Part shown: one piece after another, positions 53,251 through 61,039 of the stretch
Position numbering within the stretch: the stretch's first letter is position 1
How the letters are laid out: every line of letters begins with the position of its first letter
From: Neisseria lactamica
GTDB taxonomy: Bacteria > Pseudomonadota > Gammaproteobacteria > Burkholderiales > Neisseriaceae
Assembly (NCBI RefSeq): GCF_901482445.1
Contig: NZ_LR590477.1
Location: forward strand, 1,860,001 to 1,924,000
Reading direction: 5' to 3'
Length of the DNA stretch: 64,000 nucleotides
Position numbers and translations under genes: made by a program
The notes under the pieces: generated by a model
The model's database searches: none
What the model saw: the letters and a program-made list of their open reading frames with translations, nothing else
Told to the model about the DNA's origin: nothing

Positions 53251-53405
53251 TATAGTGGATTAACAAAAATCAGGACAAGGCGACGAAGCCGCAGACAGTA
53301 CAGATAGTACGGAACCGATTCACTTGGTGCTTGAGCACCTTAGAGAATCGTTCTCTTTGAGCGAAGGCGAGGCAACGCCGTACCGGTTTTTGTTAATCCA
53401 CTATA
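53251..53405. mobile_element. Correia repeat enclosed element (CREE) 2
   Basis: A 155-bp copy with TATAGTGG...CCACTATA ends. It lies just at the left border of the AT-rich cadD segment and has a few substitutions relative to copies 3 and 4 (for example GCGAAGGCG for GCTAAGGCG). Confidence 0.93.
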
Positions 53406-53416
53406 TTTTGACGGGG

Positions 53417-53473
53417 TTGAAGTTGACATCTACAAGGTTTAATGTTTGAATACATTCAAAAATATATTTGAAT
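53417..53473 (+). promoter_or_regulatory. cadD promoter with CadC/CadX-type operator
   Basis: TTGAAG (53417-53422), 17-base spacer, TAATGT (53440-53445) form a possible promoter; TTGACA at 53423 is an alternative -35. Three alternating half-sites follow: TTTGAAT (53445-53451), ATTCAAA (53454-53460) and TTTGAAT (53467-53473). The last pair, with its AATATA centre and following GAGATG, closely resembles the staphylococcal cad operator bound by the ArsR-family repressor CadC. Confidence 0.7.
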
Positions 53474-53483
53474 GAGATGTTTT

Positions 53484-54113
53484 ATGATTCAAAATGTCGT
53501 TACTTCAATAATCCTGTATTCTGGGACAGCCGTAGACTTACTTATTATCCTAATGTTATTTTTTGCCAAAAGGAAAAGCAGAAAAGACATCATTAACATC
53601 TATTTAGGACAATTTCTAGGCTCTGTTAGCCTGATATTGCTAAGTTTGCTTTTTGCATTTGTCTTAGATTATATTCCTAGTAAAGAGATTTTAGGTTTGC
53701 TCGGCTTGATTCCGATTTTCCTAGGCCTCAAAGTTTTGCTTTTAGGAGATTCCGATGGAGAGGCTATTGCCAAAGAGGGTTTGCGCAAAGATAATAAAAA
53801 CCTGATTTTTCTAGTCGCTATGATTACTTTTGCAAGTTGTGGCGCTGACAATATTGGTGTCTTTGTCCCATATTTTACTACCTTAAATTCAGCGAATTTG
53901 ATAGTGGCTTTACTTACCTTTCTAGTCATGATTTATCTCTTGGTTTTTTCTGCCCAAAAATTGGCACAAGTCTCTTCTGTCGGAGAAACTTTGGAAAAAT
54001 ATAGCAGATGGTTTGTTGCCGTTGTTTATTTAGGATTGGGGATATATATCCTGATTGGAAACAACAGTTTTGATATGCTATGGACTGTGTCGGGCCGGGA
54101 AAAAATATTATGA
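53484..54113 (+). CDS. cadD: CadD-family cadmium resistance transporter
   Basis: Inner-membrane protein of the LysE-like CadD family, 209 residues and about six helices: IILYSGTAVDLLIILMLFF, GLIPIFLGLKVLLLGDSD, ITFASCGADNIGVFVPYF and VYLGLGIYILIGNNSF. It is a cation-efflux-type protein giving cadmium resistance in staphylococci and streptococci. The DNA is much more AT-rich than its neighbours and uses codons (TTA, ATA, AAT) atypical here, indicating transfer from a Gram-positive donor. I start at ATG 53484 (MIQNVV); the ATG at 53472 is weaker. Confidence 0.85.
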   Translation: MIQNVVTSIILYSGTAVDLLIILMLFFAKRKSRKDIINIYLGQFLGSVSLILLSLLFAFVLDYIPSKEILGLLGLIPIFLGLKVLLLGDSDGEAIAKEGLRKDNKNLIFLVAMITFASCGADNIGVFVPYFTTLNSANLIVALLTFLVMIYLLVFSAQKLAQVSSVGETLEKYSRWFVAVVYLGLGIYILIGNNSFDMLWTVSGREKIL

Positions 54114-54138
54114 AAAAGATAGTATCTGCAAAGACTGC
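54110..54138 (+). pseudogene. Probable remnant of the cadX/cadC repressor gene start
   Basis: The cadD stop overlaps an ATG (ATGA at 54110-54113). With one A restored in the A-run, the next codons read MKKDSICKD, like the start of ArsR-family CadC/CadX proteins. The frame is shifted by one base and is cut off after about nine codons by the terminator. Similarity is from memory and short, so this is tentative. Confidence 0.4.
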
Positions 54139-54155
54139 CCTGTGCAGTCTTTTTT
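54132..54155 (+). terminator. Intrinsic terminator after cadD
   Basis: AGACTGC and GCAGTCT (7-bp stem, 5-base loop) followed by a T6 run. Confidence 0.8.
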
Positions 54156-54258
54156 GTTGCCGGTCTTTTTGTGTCTGATGCCGTCTGAAGCAGTCTCTGC
54201 ACGACCTTTGTGCGAATATTTGCTACACTTGGCAATCCATCCATTTCTTCTCACGCTT

Positions 54259-55935
54259 ATGCTGACCTATACCCCGCCCGATGCCCGCCCGCCCGCCAAA
54301 ACCCACGAAAAGCCGTGGCTGCTGCTGTTGATGGCGTTTGCCTGGTTGTGGCCCGGCGTGTTTTCCCACGATTTGTGGAATCCTGACGAACCTGCCGTCT
54401 ATACCGCCGTCGAAGCACTGGCAGGCAGCCCCACCCCCTTGGTTGCCCATCTGTTCGGGAATGCCGATTTCGGCATACCGCCCGTGTATCTTTGGGTTGC
54501 CGCCGCGTTCAAACATTTGCTGTCACCGTGGGCTGCCGACCCGTATGATGCCGCACGCTTTGCCGGCGTGTTTTTCGCCGTTGTCGGGCTGACTTCCTGC
54601 GGCTTTGCCGGTTTCAACTTTTTGGGCAGACACCACGGGCGCAGCGTTGTTTTAATCCTTATCGGCTGTATCGGGCTGATTCCGGTTGCCCATTTCCTCA
54701 ACCCCGCCGCCGCCGCCTTTGCCGCCGCAGGGCTGGTGCTGCACGGCTACTCGCTGGCACGCCGGCGCGTGATTGCCGCCTCTTTCCTGCTCGGTACGGG
54801 TTGGACGCTGATGTCGCTGGCGGCAGCTTATCCGGCGGCATTTGCGCTGATGCTGCCCCTGCCCGTGCTGATGTTTTTCCGTCCGTGGCAAAGCAGGCGT
54901 TTGATGTTGACGGCAGTCGCCTCGCTTGCCTTTGCCCTGCCGCTGATGACCGTCTATCCCCTGCTCTTGGCAAAAACGCAGCCCGCGCTGTTCGCGCAAT
55001 GGCTCGACTATCACGTTTTCGGTACGTTCGGCGGCGTGCGGCACATTCAGACGGCATTCAGTTTGTTTTACTATCTGAAAAATCTGCTTTGGTTTGCATT
55101 GCCTGCGCTGCCGCTGGCGGTTTGGACGGTATGCCGCACGCGCCTGTTTTCAACCGATTGGGGGATTTTGGGCGTTGTCTGGATGGCTGCCGTTTTGGTA
55201 CTGCTTGCCGCCAATCCGCAGCGTTTTCAGGACAACCTCGTTTGGTTGCTGCCGCCGCTTGCCCTGTTCGGCGCGGCGCAACTGGACAGCCTGAGGCGCG
55301 GCGCGGCGGCGTTTGTCAACTGGTTCGGCATTATGGCGTTCGGACTGTTTGCCGTGTTCCTGTGGACGGGCTTCTTTGCGATGAATTACGGCTGGCCCGC
55401 CAAGCTTGCCGAACGCGCCGCCTACTTCAGCCCGTATTACGTTCCTGACACCGATCCCATTCCGATGGCGGTTGCCGTACTGTTCACACCCTTGTGGCTG
55501 TGGGCGATTACCCGGAAAAACATACGCGGCAGGCAGGCGGTTACCAACTGGGCGGCAGGCGTTACCCTGACCTGGGCTTTGCTGATGACGCTGTTCCTGC
55601 CGTGGCTGGACGCGGCGAAAAGCCACGCGCCCGTCGTCCGGAGTATGGAGGCATCGCTTTCCCCGGAATTGAAACGGGAGCTTTCAGACGGCATCGAGTG
55701 TATCGGCATAGGCGGCGGCGACCTGCACACGCGGATTGTTTGGACGCAGTATGGCACATTGCCGCACCGCGTCGGCGATGTACAATGCCGCTACCGCATC
55801 GTCCGCCTGCCCCAAAACGCGGATGCGCCGCAAGGCTGGCAGACGGTCTGGCAGGGTGCGCGCCCGCGCAACAAAGACAGTAAGTTCGCACTGATACGGA
55901 AAACCGGGGAAAATATATTAAAAACAACAGATTGA
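54259..55935 (+). CDS. ArnT/PMT-like membrane glycosyltransferase
   Basis: A 558-residue multi-pass inner-membrane protein with about 12 helices and a periplasmic C-terminus, resembling GT83 (ArnT) and PMT-type transferases that use polyprenyl-phosphate sugar donors. The N-terminal periplasmic acidic motif DLWNPDEPAVYTAVEALAG is the catalytic-loop signature. The C-terminal soluble part contains an uptake-sequence-encoded SDGIE. I start at ATG 54259 (MLTYTPPDARPP). The acceptor is not deducible; lipid A or protein glycosylation are both possible. Confidence 0.82.
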   Translation: MLTYTPPDARPPAKTHEKPWLLLLMAFAWLWPGVFSHDLWNPDEPAVYTAVEALAGSPTPLVAHLFGNADFGIPPVYLWVAAAFKHLLSPWAADPYDAARFAGVFFAVVGLTSCGFAGFNFLGRHHGRSVVLILIGCIGLIPVAHFLNPAAAAFAAAGLVLHGYSLARRRVIAASFLLGTGWTLMSLAAAYPAAFALMLPLPVLMFFRPWQSRRLMLTAVASLAFALPLMTVYPLLLAKTQPALFAQWLDYHVFGTFGGVRHIQTAFSLFYYLKNLLWFALPALPLAVWTVCRTRLFSTDWGILGVVWMAAVLVLLAANPQRFQDNLVWLLPPLALFGAAQLDSLRRGAAAFVNWFGIMAFGLFAVFLWTGFFAMNYGWPAKLAERAAYFSPYYVPDTDPIPMAVAVLFTPLWLWAITRKNIRGRQAVTNWAAGVTLTWALLMTLFLPWLDAAKSHAPVVRSMEASLSPELKRELSDGIECIGIGGGDLHTRIVWTQYGTLPHRVGDVQCRYRIVRLPQNADAPQGWQTVWQGARPRNKDSKFALIRKTGENILKTTD

Positions 55936-55992
55936 ACCGAGTTTCTGGATTAAGTGCCGGAAATTGCGTATAATTGCGCGATTAAATCTTTA

Positions 55993-56147
55993 TATAGTGG
56001 ATTAACAAAAATCAGGACAAGGCGACGAAGCCGCAGGCAGTACAGATAGTACGGAACCGATTCACTTGGTGCTTGAGCACCTTAGAGAATCGTTCTCTTT
56101 GAGCTAAGGCGAGGCAACGCTGTACTGGTTTTTGTTAATCCACTATA
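55993..56147. mobile_element. Correia repeat enclosed element (CREE) 3
   Basis: A 155-bp copy with TATAGTGG...CCACTATA ends and TA duplication. Its right end is 43 bases before sspA and creates TATAAA (56144-56149) with the flanking bases, a good -10 hexamer. Confidence 0.94.
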
Positions 56148-56189
56148 AATCAGCTGTTTTGCAGGCATCACACAGGAGCGACAATTATT

Positions 56190-56795
56190 ATGATGACCCT
56201 CTATTCCGGCATTACCTGCCCCTTCAGCCACCGCTGCCGCTTCGTTTTGTACGAAAAAGGTATGGATTTTGAAATCAAAGATGTCGATATTTACAACAAG
56301 CCCGAAGACCTCGCCGTCATGAACCCGTACAACCAAGTCCCTGTGCTGGTCGAGCGCGATTTGGTGCTGCACGAGTCCAACATCATCAACGAATACATCG
56401 ACGAACGCTTCCCTCATCCGCAGCTTATGCCCGGCGATCCCGTTATGCGCGGCCGGGGCCGGCTGGTGCTGTACCGTATGGAAAAAGAATTGTTCAACCA
56501 CGTCCAAGTGTTGGAAAACCCCGCCGCCACCAACAAGGAACAGGCAAAAGCGCGCGAAGCCATCGGCAACGGTCTGACCATGCTCGCCCCTTCGTTCAGC
56601 AAAAGCAAATACATTCTCGGCGAAGATTTTTCTATGATTGATGTCGCCCTGGCCCCGCTGCTGTGGCGGCTCGACCACTACGATGTCAAACTGGGCAAAA
56701 GTGCCGCGCCGCTGCTCAAATACGCCGAGCGCATCTTCCAACGCGAAGCCTTTATCGACGCGCTGACACCTGCGGAAAAGGCGATGCGCAAATAA
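56190..56795 (+). CDS. sspA: Stringent starvation protein A
   Basis: GST-fold RNA-polymerase-associated protein involved in starvation and stress response, 201 residues. Thioredoxin-like N-domain MTLYSGITCPFSHRCRFVLYEKG, YNQVPVLVERDLVLHESNIINEYIDERFPHP (the GST glutathione-site loop) and an all-helical C-domain. AGGAGCGAC upstream is a good ribosome-binding site. It pairs with sspB downstream (68-base gap). Confidence 0.94.
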   Translation: MMTLYSGITCPFSHRCRFVLYEKGMDFEIKDVDIYNKPEDLAVMNPYNQVPVLVERDLVLHESNIINEYIDERFPHPQLMPGDPVMRGRGRLVLYRMEKELFNHVQVLENPAATNKEQAKAREAIGNGLTMLAPSFSKSKYILGEDFSMIDVALAPLLWRLDHYDVKLGKSAAPLLKYAERIFQREAFIDALTPAEKAMRK

Positions 56796-56863
56796 GTTTG
56801 AAATGCCTGTAAAACCTGACGGTTTCAGGCATTTCTATATTCAGGCACATTATGGGGAGCATT

Positions 56864-57256
56864 ATGACTACTTCCACCAAACCCTATATCCTCCGCGCAC
56901 TTTGCGAATGGTGCAGCGACAACAGTCTCACACCGCACATCCTTGTCCGTGTCAACGAACACACGCGTGTCCCCATGCAGTACGTCCGCGACAACGAAAT
57001 TATGCTCAACATCGGCGCGACCGCCACGCAAAACCTTCAAATCGACAACGATTGGATCAGTTTTTCCGCCCGCTTCGGCGGACAGGCGCACGATATATGG
57101 ATACCTGTCGGACACGTCCTCAGCATTTTTGCACGGGAGACCGGAGAAGGTATGGGGTTTGAATTGGAGGAGTACCGCCCCGACACGCCGCCTGAAAACA
57201 CCTCTGCCGAAACCGCGCCCCGACCCGTCAAAAAAGGCTTGAAATTGGTCAAATAA
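56864..57256 (+). CDS. sspB: SspB, ClpXP adaptor
   Basis: Adaptor that delivers ssrA-tagged proteins to ClpXP, 130 residues. Substrate-binding domain: PYILRALCEWCSDNSLTPHILVRVNEHTRVP and ISFSARFGGQAHDIWIPVGHVLSIFARE. The flexible acidic/Pro linker ends in the ClpX-binding tail KKGLKLVK. I start at ATG 56864 (MTTSTKP) with GGGGAG upstream. Co-directional with sspA. Confidence 0.94.
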   Translation: MTTSTKPYILRALCEWCSDNSLTPHILVRVNEHTRVPMQYVRDNEIMLNIGATATQNLQIDNDWISFSARFGGQAHDIWIPVGHVLSIFARETGEGMGFELEEYRPDTPPENTSAETAPRPVKKGLKLVK

Positions 57257-57260
57257 ATCT

Positions 57261-57295
57261 ATGCCGTCTGAACGGAATCGTGTTTCAGACGGCAT
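57261..57295. terminator. DUS inverted-repeat terminator of sspAB
   Basis: ATGCCGTCTGAAC and GTTTCAGACGGCAT-type arms followed by TTTTGTCCGAT. Confidence 0.8.
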
Positions 57296-57522
57296 TTTGT
57301 CCGATGGGGCGCAAACGGAATCCGTTTATCGGCAAAACCCGTTTCGGTGTATCGAAACCGTGTTGCCCCTGCCAATTCGATATTGGGACGTTATTGCATC
57401 AGCATTAGAGTGCAATTATGGTGCAGCTAACCAAGCGATAGAGCGGCAACGCCAACGAGCAGCGGCAGTTGCTGTGCATGAGCGTGTTGCAAAATTTTTA
57501 TAAATATCATCAAACCATGAAA
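57296..57522. other. Gene-free stretch between two DUS terminators
   Basis: About 230 bases, more AT-rich to the right. One open frame continues through it (ends at about 57503) and reads IASALECNYGAANQAIERQR near its end, which is protein-like, but it lacks a proper start and I do not recognise it. It could be a gene remnant. Confidence 0.4.
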
Positions 57523-57560
57523 ATGCCGTCTGAACCTGCGATACGGGCTTCAGACGGCAT
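57523..57560. terminator. DUS inverted-repeat terminator of yqeY
   Basis: ATGCCGTCTGAACC and GGCTTCAGACGGCAT arms; the right flank TTTTGTCCGAT is identical to that of the previous stem-loop 265 bases away. Confidence 0.8.
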
Positions 57561-57580
57561 TTTGTCCGATATTCGGGCAA

Positions 57581-58027
57581 TCAGGCGGTCAGCACGGCTT
57601 TCAGGATTTTGTTGACTTCGCCCATATCGGCTTTGCCGGCGAGGCGGGTTTTCAATACGCCCATCACTTTGCCCATATCCGCCATACCTGCCGCGCCGGT
57701 TTCGGCAACGGCGGCATCGACCGCAGTACGGATTTCTCCGGCAGAGAGCATTTGGGGAAGGTAGCGGTGCAGTACGTCGATTTCGGCGTTTTCTTTGTCT
57801 GCCAAATCCTGACGGCCGGCTTCAGTGTAGATTTTCGCGCTGTCTTTGCGCTGTTTGACCATTTTGGTCAGGATGGCGGTGATTTTGGCATCGTCGGCTT
57901 CGGTGCGTTCGTCCACTTCAAACTGTTTGACGGCGGCGTTGATGAGGCGGATGGTGCCGAGGGAAACTTGGTCTTTGGCGCGCATCGCGGTTTTCATGTC
58001 TTCGGTAAGGCGGATTTTCAGGCTCAT
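57581..58027 (-). CDS. yqeY: GatB/YqeY domain protein
   Basis: A 148-residue YqeY-family protein with a helical N-domain (MSLKIRLTEDMKTAMRAKDQ, LGTIRLINAAVKQFEVDE) and a C-terminal GatB/YqeY domain (MGKVMGVLKTRLAGKADMGEVNKILKAVL) related to the tail of tRNA amidotransferase subunit B. The conserved motif LPQMLSAGEIRTAVDAAV is present. Start at 58027 with GAGGACATT upstream. It follows rpsU, a widespread gene neighbourhood. Its precise role is unknown. Confidence 0.9.
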   Translation of the reverse strand: MSLKIRLTEDMKTAMRAKDQVSLGTIRLINAAVKQFEVDERTEADDAKITAILTKMVKQRKDSAKIYTEAGRQDLADKENAEIDVLHRYLPQMLSAGEIRTAVDAAVAETGAAGMADMGKVMGVLKTRLAGKADMGEVNKILKAVLTA

Positions 58028-58079
58028 AATGTCCTCGCTGGAATGTCGGATGGAAACGGCGGGTTTCGATGCCGTCTGA

Positions 58080-58117
58080 AAAGCAAAACACACCGCAGAG
58101 CAGGTCTTGCGGTGTGT
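58080..58117 (-). terminator. Intrinsic terminator of rpsU
   Basis: On the minus strand ACACACCGCA and TGCGGTGTGT form a 10-bp stem with a 10-base loop, followed by TTTGCTTTT. Confidence 0.85.
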
Positions 58118-58158
58118 CTTCATATCACAGGGCTGACCTGTAATCTGTACTTGAACGT

Positions 58159-58371
58159 TTAGTACATTTTGGGCGGCAGTTGTTGGCTGCGCAGGCGTTT
58201 TTGCAGGCGTTTTACGGCTGCCGCTTTTTTGCGTTTGCGTTCGGTAGTCGGTTTTTCGTAGGCTTCGCGGGCGCGCAGCTCGGTCAGCAGGCCGGTTTTT
58301 TCTACGGCGCGTTTGAAACGGCGCATAGCGACTTCAAATGGTTCATTCTCTTTTACGCGGATTGCAGGCAT
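58159..58371 (-). CDS. rpsU: 30S ribosomal protein S21
   Basis: Ribosomal protein bS21, 70 residues, very basic: MPAIRVKENEPFEVAMRRFKRAVEK, REAYEKPTTERKRKKAAAVKRLQKRL. AAAGGAA precedes the start with 6-base spacing. It lies directly upstream of yqeY, separated by a terminator. Confidence 0.97.
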   Translation of the reverse strand: MPAIRVKENEPFEVAMRRFKRAVEKTGLLTELRAREAYEKPTTERKRKKAAAVKRLQKRLRSQQLPPKMY

Positions 58372-58503
58372 TTTATTTCCTTTAATAAATTCGGTTGTTT
58401 CATCTGCCCATCATATCGGTGGAAAGGGTAGGGCGGACGGTGTTGAAGGTTTACCGTATCGCTGTGCCTTGCGGCGGCGGGATACGCGCCGTGACGGAAA
58501 CAT

Positions 58504-58513
58504 CACCTCCTAA
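58504..58513 (-). promoter_or_regulatory. Extended Shine-Dalgarno-like sequence upstream of rpsU
   Basis: The minus strand reads TTAGGAGGTG immediately before an ATG at 58503, an almost perfect complement of the 16S 3' end, about 130 bases upstream of rpsU. The ATG opens only a 30-codon basic frame (to 58411). Confidence 0.45.
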
Positions 58514-58615
58514 CGGGTCGGCTTGTGCCGTGTCAAGCTGCTTGAAAAAGCAGGAAAAACAATTTTCGGATTGTCTTATATTTATGGTTCGCCGTCAATG
58601 CCGTTCGGGATAAAA

Positions 58616-58652
58616 ATGCCGTCTGAAAGACAGGGCGGGTTTCAGACGGCAT
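58616..58652. terminator. DUS inverted-repeat terminator of ltgA
   Basis: ATGCCGTCTGAAA and TTTCAGACGGCAT around an 11-base loop just after ltgA on the minus strand. Confidence 0.8.
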
Positions 58653-58659
58653 CGGTACG

Positions 58660-60510
58660 TCAGCGTGCAGGAACAATGCCCATACGCTGTTTGAGCGGGA
58701 TGTGCGGCGCGCCGAAGAGGGAGGCGTAGTAGGCGGCATTGGTCATCACTTTTTTGACATAGTCTCGCGTTTCGGAAAACGGGATGGTTTCGGCATATAC
58801 CGCGCCTTCGAGGGGCGTGTCCGCCTGCCATCGGCGCGCCCTGCCGGGGCCGGCGTTATAGCCTGCGGTAGCGAGGACTTCGTTGTTTTGCAGGCGGCGT
58901 TTGGTGTCCGCCATATACCACGTCCCCATACGGATATTGCCGTCGGCGGTGTAAAGTTGTGCGGTATCCATACCGATTTTGCCGGCGATTTCGCGCGCGG
59001 TGGCGGGCATAACCTGCATCAGCCCCTGCGCGCCTACGCCGGATTGCGCGCCCATAACGAAGCGGCTTTCCTGACGAATCAGCCCGTAAACCCACGCCGG
59101 ATCGACATTAACATTTTGCGCGTGGCGGATTACCGTGTCTTTAAACGGCGAAATATAGCGCAAGGTGTAGTTGAGTTTGCGGTCGGTGCGTTCCGCGCTG
59201 TTGACCGCCATATCGTAAAAACCGTGGTCGAACGCGGTTTGCGCGGCGGTCAGCAGCTTGTCTTCGTCGAAGCCGCGTGTGGCGAAACGCCATTCCGCCT
59301 GAGCCTGACGGCGCATTTTCGCATCGCCGGCGGTTCGGCTGTTTTGGAACAGTACCAGCGCACGCTTAATCGCGCCGTCTTCCGCCATACGGAGGACGCT
59401 GTTTGTGTCGGCATCGGGAACATTGTTGCGCGTATCGATTTTGCGCCCCAACTCTTCCCCTGCCAGTACGGCATAAAAATTCCTGCCCGTCGCTGCCGCC
59501 TGTTTGTAGAGTTTTTCCGCCTCTTGCGTGTTGCCCGTTGCGGCGCGGCTGCGTGCCAGCCAGTAGAGCCAGGTCGGGCTTTTTTGCAGTTTTTCGGGCA
59601 TATGCGAGATAACGGAGGCCAGCTCGTCCCAACGTCGGGCGCGCAAGGCGGCACGGGCGTACCACTCGATTTGGTCGTCGGTCAGTTGGCGGCGGTCGGC
59701 AACCTTGCCGTAATAGTCCAAGGCGGCAGGCACATTGAGGCTTTGCGACTGATAATGCCCCAATACGCCCCACGCGAAACTGCTCTGTTCGGGGCTTAAA
59801 CCGCTTTCCATTTCGGACAGCAGGGCGGCGGCATTTGGCGATTTGCGCGCCTCTTTGCCGATGACGTTCAACAGGGCATATTCGCGCGAACCTTGTGTAC
59901 CGCCGTCAAACGGGCTGCCCAATGCGGCGGCAAGGTTGCGTGCGTCTGTGGTTTGGCGGCCGGCCAGCAGTCCGCGCACGCGCCTCCAGGCATCGTTGCC
60001 GTCCAACAAGCCGGATGCGGCTGCCTGTTCCAACAGTTTGGTGCAGCCCGAAGGCAGTTTGCCCGTATTTTTAACCAGTTCGGCGGCACGCGTATAGTCG
60101 TTGCGGCTCGAATCGGCGTAGCATTCGACTTCTTGGGCGCGCCCTGCCGGTTCGAGTTTGGCATATTCCTGTGCAAACAGCGTCCACTGTTTGCGTGCGC
60201 CCAAAGACTTCAGCCACTCGTTGCGGACATTTTCCGCCATCGCACTGTCGCCGGCGTTTTCCAAATAGGCGGCGACGGCGGCATCGTTTTTCTGTTTCAC
60301 TGCATCCAGTGCGGACGGGTAGCCGCCGTAATCTGCCAGCGTTTTTCCTTCGGGTTCGACAGGGCGGGTGGGAACGCTTGCCGAAAGGTCGGCAGTTTCT
60401 ATATTGTCTGCCGGGGTCTTGCCGGCTGGCAGTGTGTTTGTCGAAGAACACGCGGCAAGCACCAGGGCCGCCAGCAGCGGCAGGGAATGCTTCATAGAGG
60501 GTAGGTACAT
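58660..60510 (-). CDS. ltgA: Soluble-type lytic murein transglycosylase (LtgA)
   Basis: Cleaves peptidoglycan glycan strands to 1,6-anhydro products; in gonococci this releases the cytotoxic peptidoglycan monomer. The 616 residues are a lipoprotein (lipobox LAAC, Cys21), then a long alpha-superhelical U/L domain with TPR-like hairpins (ALDYYGKVADRRQLTDDQIEWYARA) and a C-terminal SLT domain: catalytic Glu in YGLIRQESRF, GLMQVMPATAREIAGKIG, and NIRMGTWYM...YNAGPGRARRW. Start 60510 has AAGGAA upstream; an ATG six codons later also gives a lipoprotein. Confidence 0.93.
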   Translation of the reverse strand: MYLPSMKHSLPLLAALVLAACSSTNTLPAGKTPADNIETADLSASVPTRPVEPEGKTLADYGGYPSALDAVKQKNDAAVAAYLENAGDSAMAENVRNEWLKSLGARKQWTLFAQEYAKLEPAGRAQEVECYADSSRNDYTRAAELVKNTGKLPSGCTKLLEQAAASGLLDGNDAWRRVRGLLAGRQTTDARNLAAALGSPFDGGTQGSREYALLNVIGKEARKSPNAAALLSEMESGLSPEQSSFAWGVLGHYQSQSLNVPAALDYYGKVADRRQLTDDQIEWYARAALRARRWDELASVISHMPEKLQKSPTWLYWLARSRAATGNTQEAEKLYKQAAATGRNFYAVLAGEELGRKIDTRNNVPDADTNSVLRMAEDGAIKRALVLFQNSRTAGDAKMRRQAQAEWRFATRGFDEDKLLTAAQTAFDHGFYDMAVNSAERTDRKLNYTLRYISPFKDTVIRHAQNVNVDPAWVYGLIRQESRFVMGAQSGVGAQGLMQVMPATAREIAGKIGMDTAQLYTADGNIRMGTWYMADTKRRLQNNEVLATAGYNAGPGRARRWQADTPLEGAVYAETIPFSETRDYVKKVMTNAAYYASLFGAPHIPLKQRMGIVPAR

Positions 60511-60696
60511 CGGATTTCCTTAAGAATCGGAACCCTGAACGGTCAGGGTTGGAAAAGACAAAATGCCGTCTGAACAGGCGTTTGCCCGAATTATATGCCG
60601 AAACTGCACCGCCTTTGGAATGTTTCCGACATAATTTATATTTTTCAATCATTTGCCGTTTGGGTGCGAACCGCTGCCTTTGCCCGTTTCAGACGG

Positions 60697-60851
60697 TATA
60701 GTGGATTAACAAAAATCAGGACAAGGCGACGAAGCCGCAGGCAGTACAAATAGTACGGAACCGATTCACTTGGTGCTTGAGCACCTTAGAGAATCGTTCT
60801 CTTTGAGCTAAGGCGAGGCAACGCCGTACTGGTTTTTGTTAATCCACTATA
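60697..60851. mobile_element. Correia repeat enclosed element (CREE) 4
   Basis: A 155-bp copy with TATAGTGG...CCACTATA ends. The left end directly abuts TTTCAGACGG, an uptake sequence that lacks its final C, so the insertion interrupts a DUS. It lies in the divergent ltgA-metN region. Confidence 0.94.
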
Positions 60852-60883
60852 TTGTCCGAAATGGTTGCCCGCTTCCTGCCTTA

Positions 60884-60912
60884 TTGACAAAAAAACGCTT
60901 TGCCGATAATAT
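60884..60912 (+). promoter_or_regulatory. Sigma-70 promoter of metNIQ
   Basis: TTGACA (60884-60889), 17-base spacer, TAATAT (60907-60912), about 128 bases before metN and 33 bases after CREE 4. No methionine riboswitch is recognisable in the leader. Confidence 0.75.
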
Positions 60913-61039
60913 CCTACGAAAATTAACCTGCCGATTTGACACAGCTTGCGGGCATAACAGCTAAAGCGTTCCGACAATTTCAGCTTTATCTTCCGCGCCC
61001 GTTGTGTCCGACATCGGGCTTTGTTTTATGGGAAAGACA

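Noticed and set aside
57261..57503. 80-codon frame starting MPSERN
   Set aside because: Begins in the DUS of the sspB terminator with no ribosome-binding site; kept only as a possible remnant.
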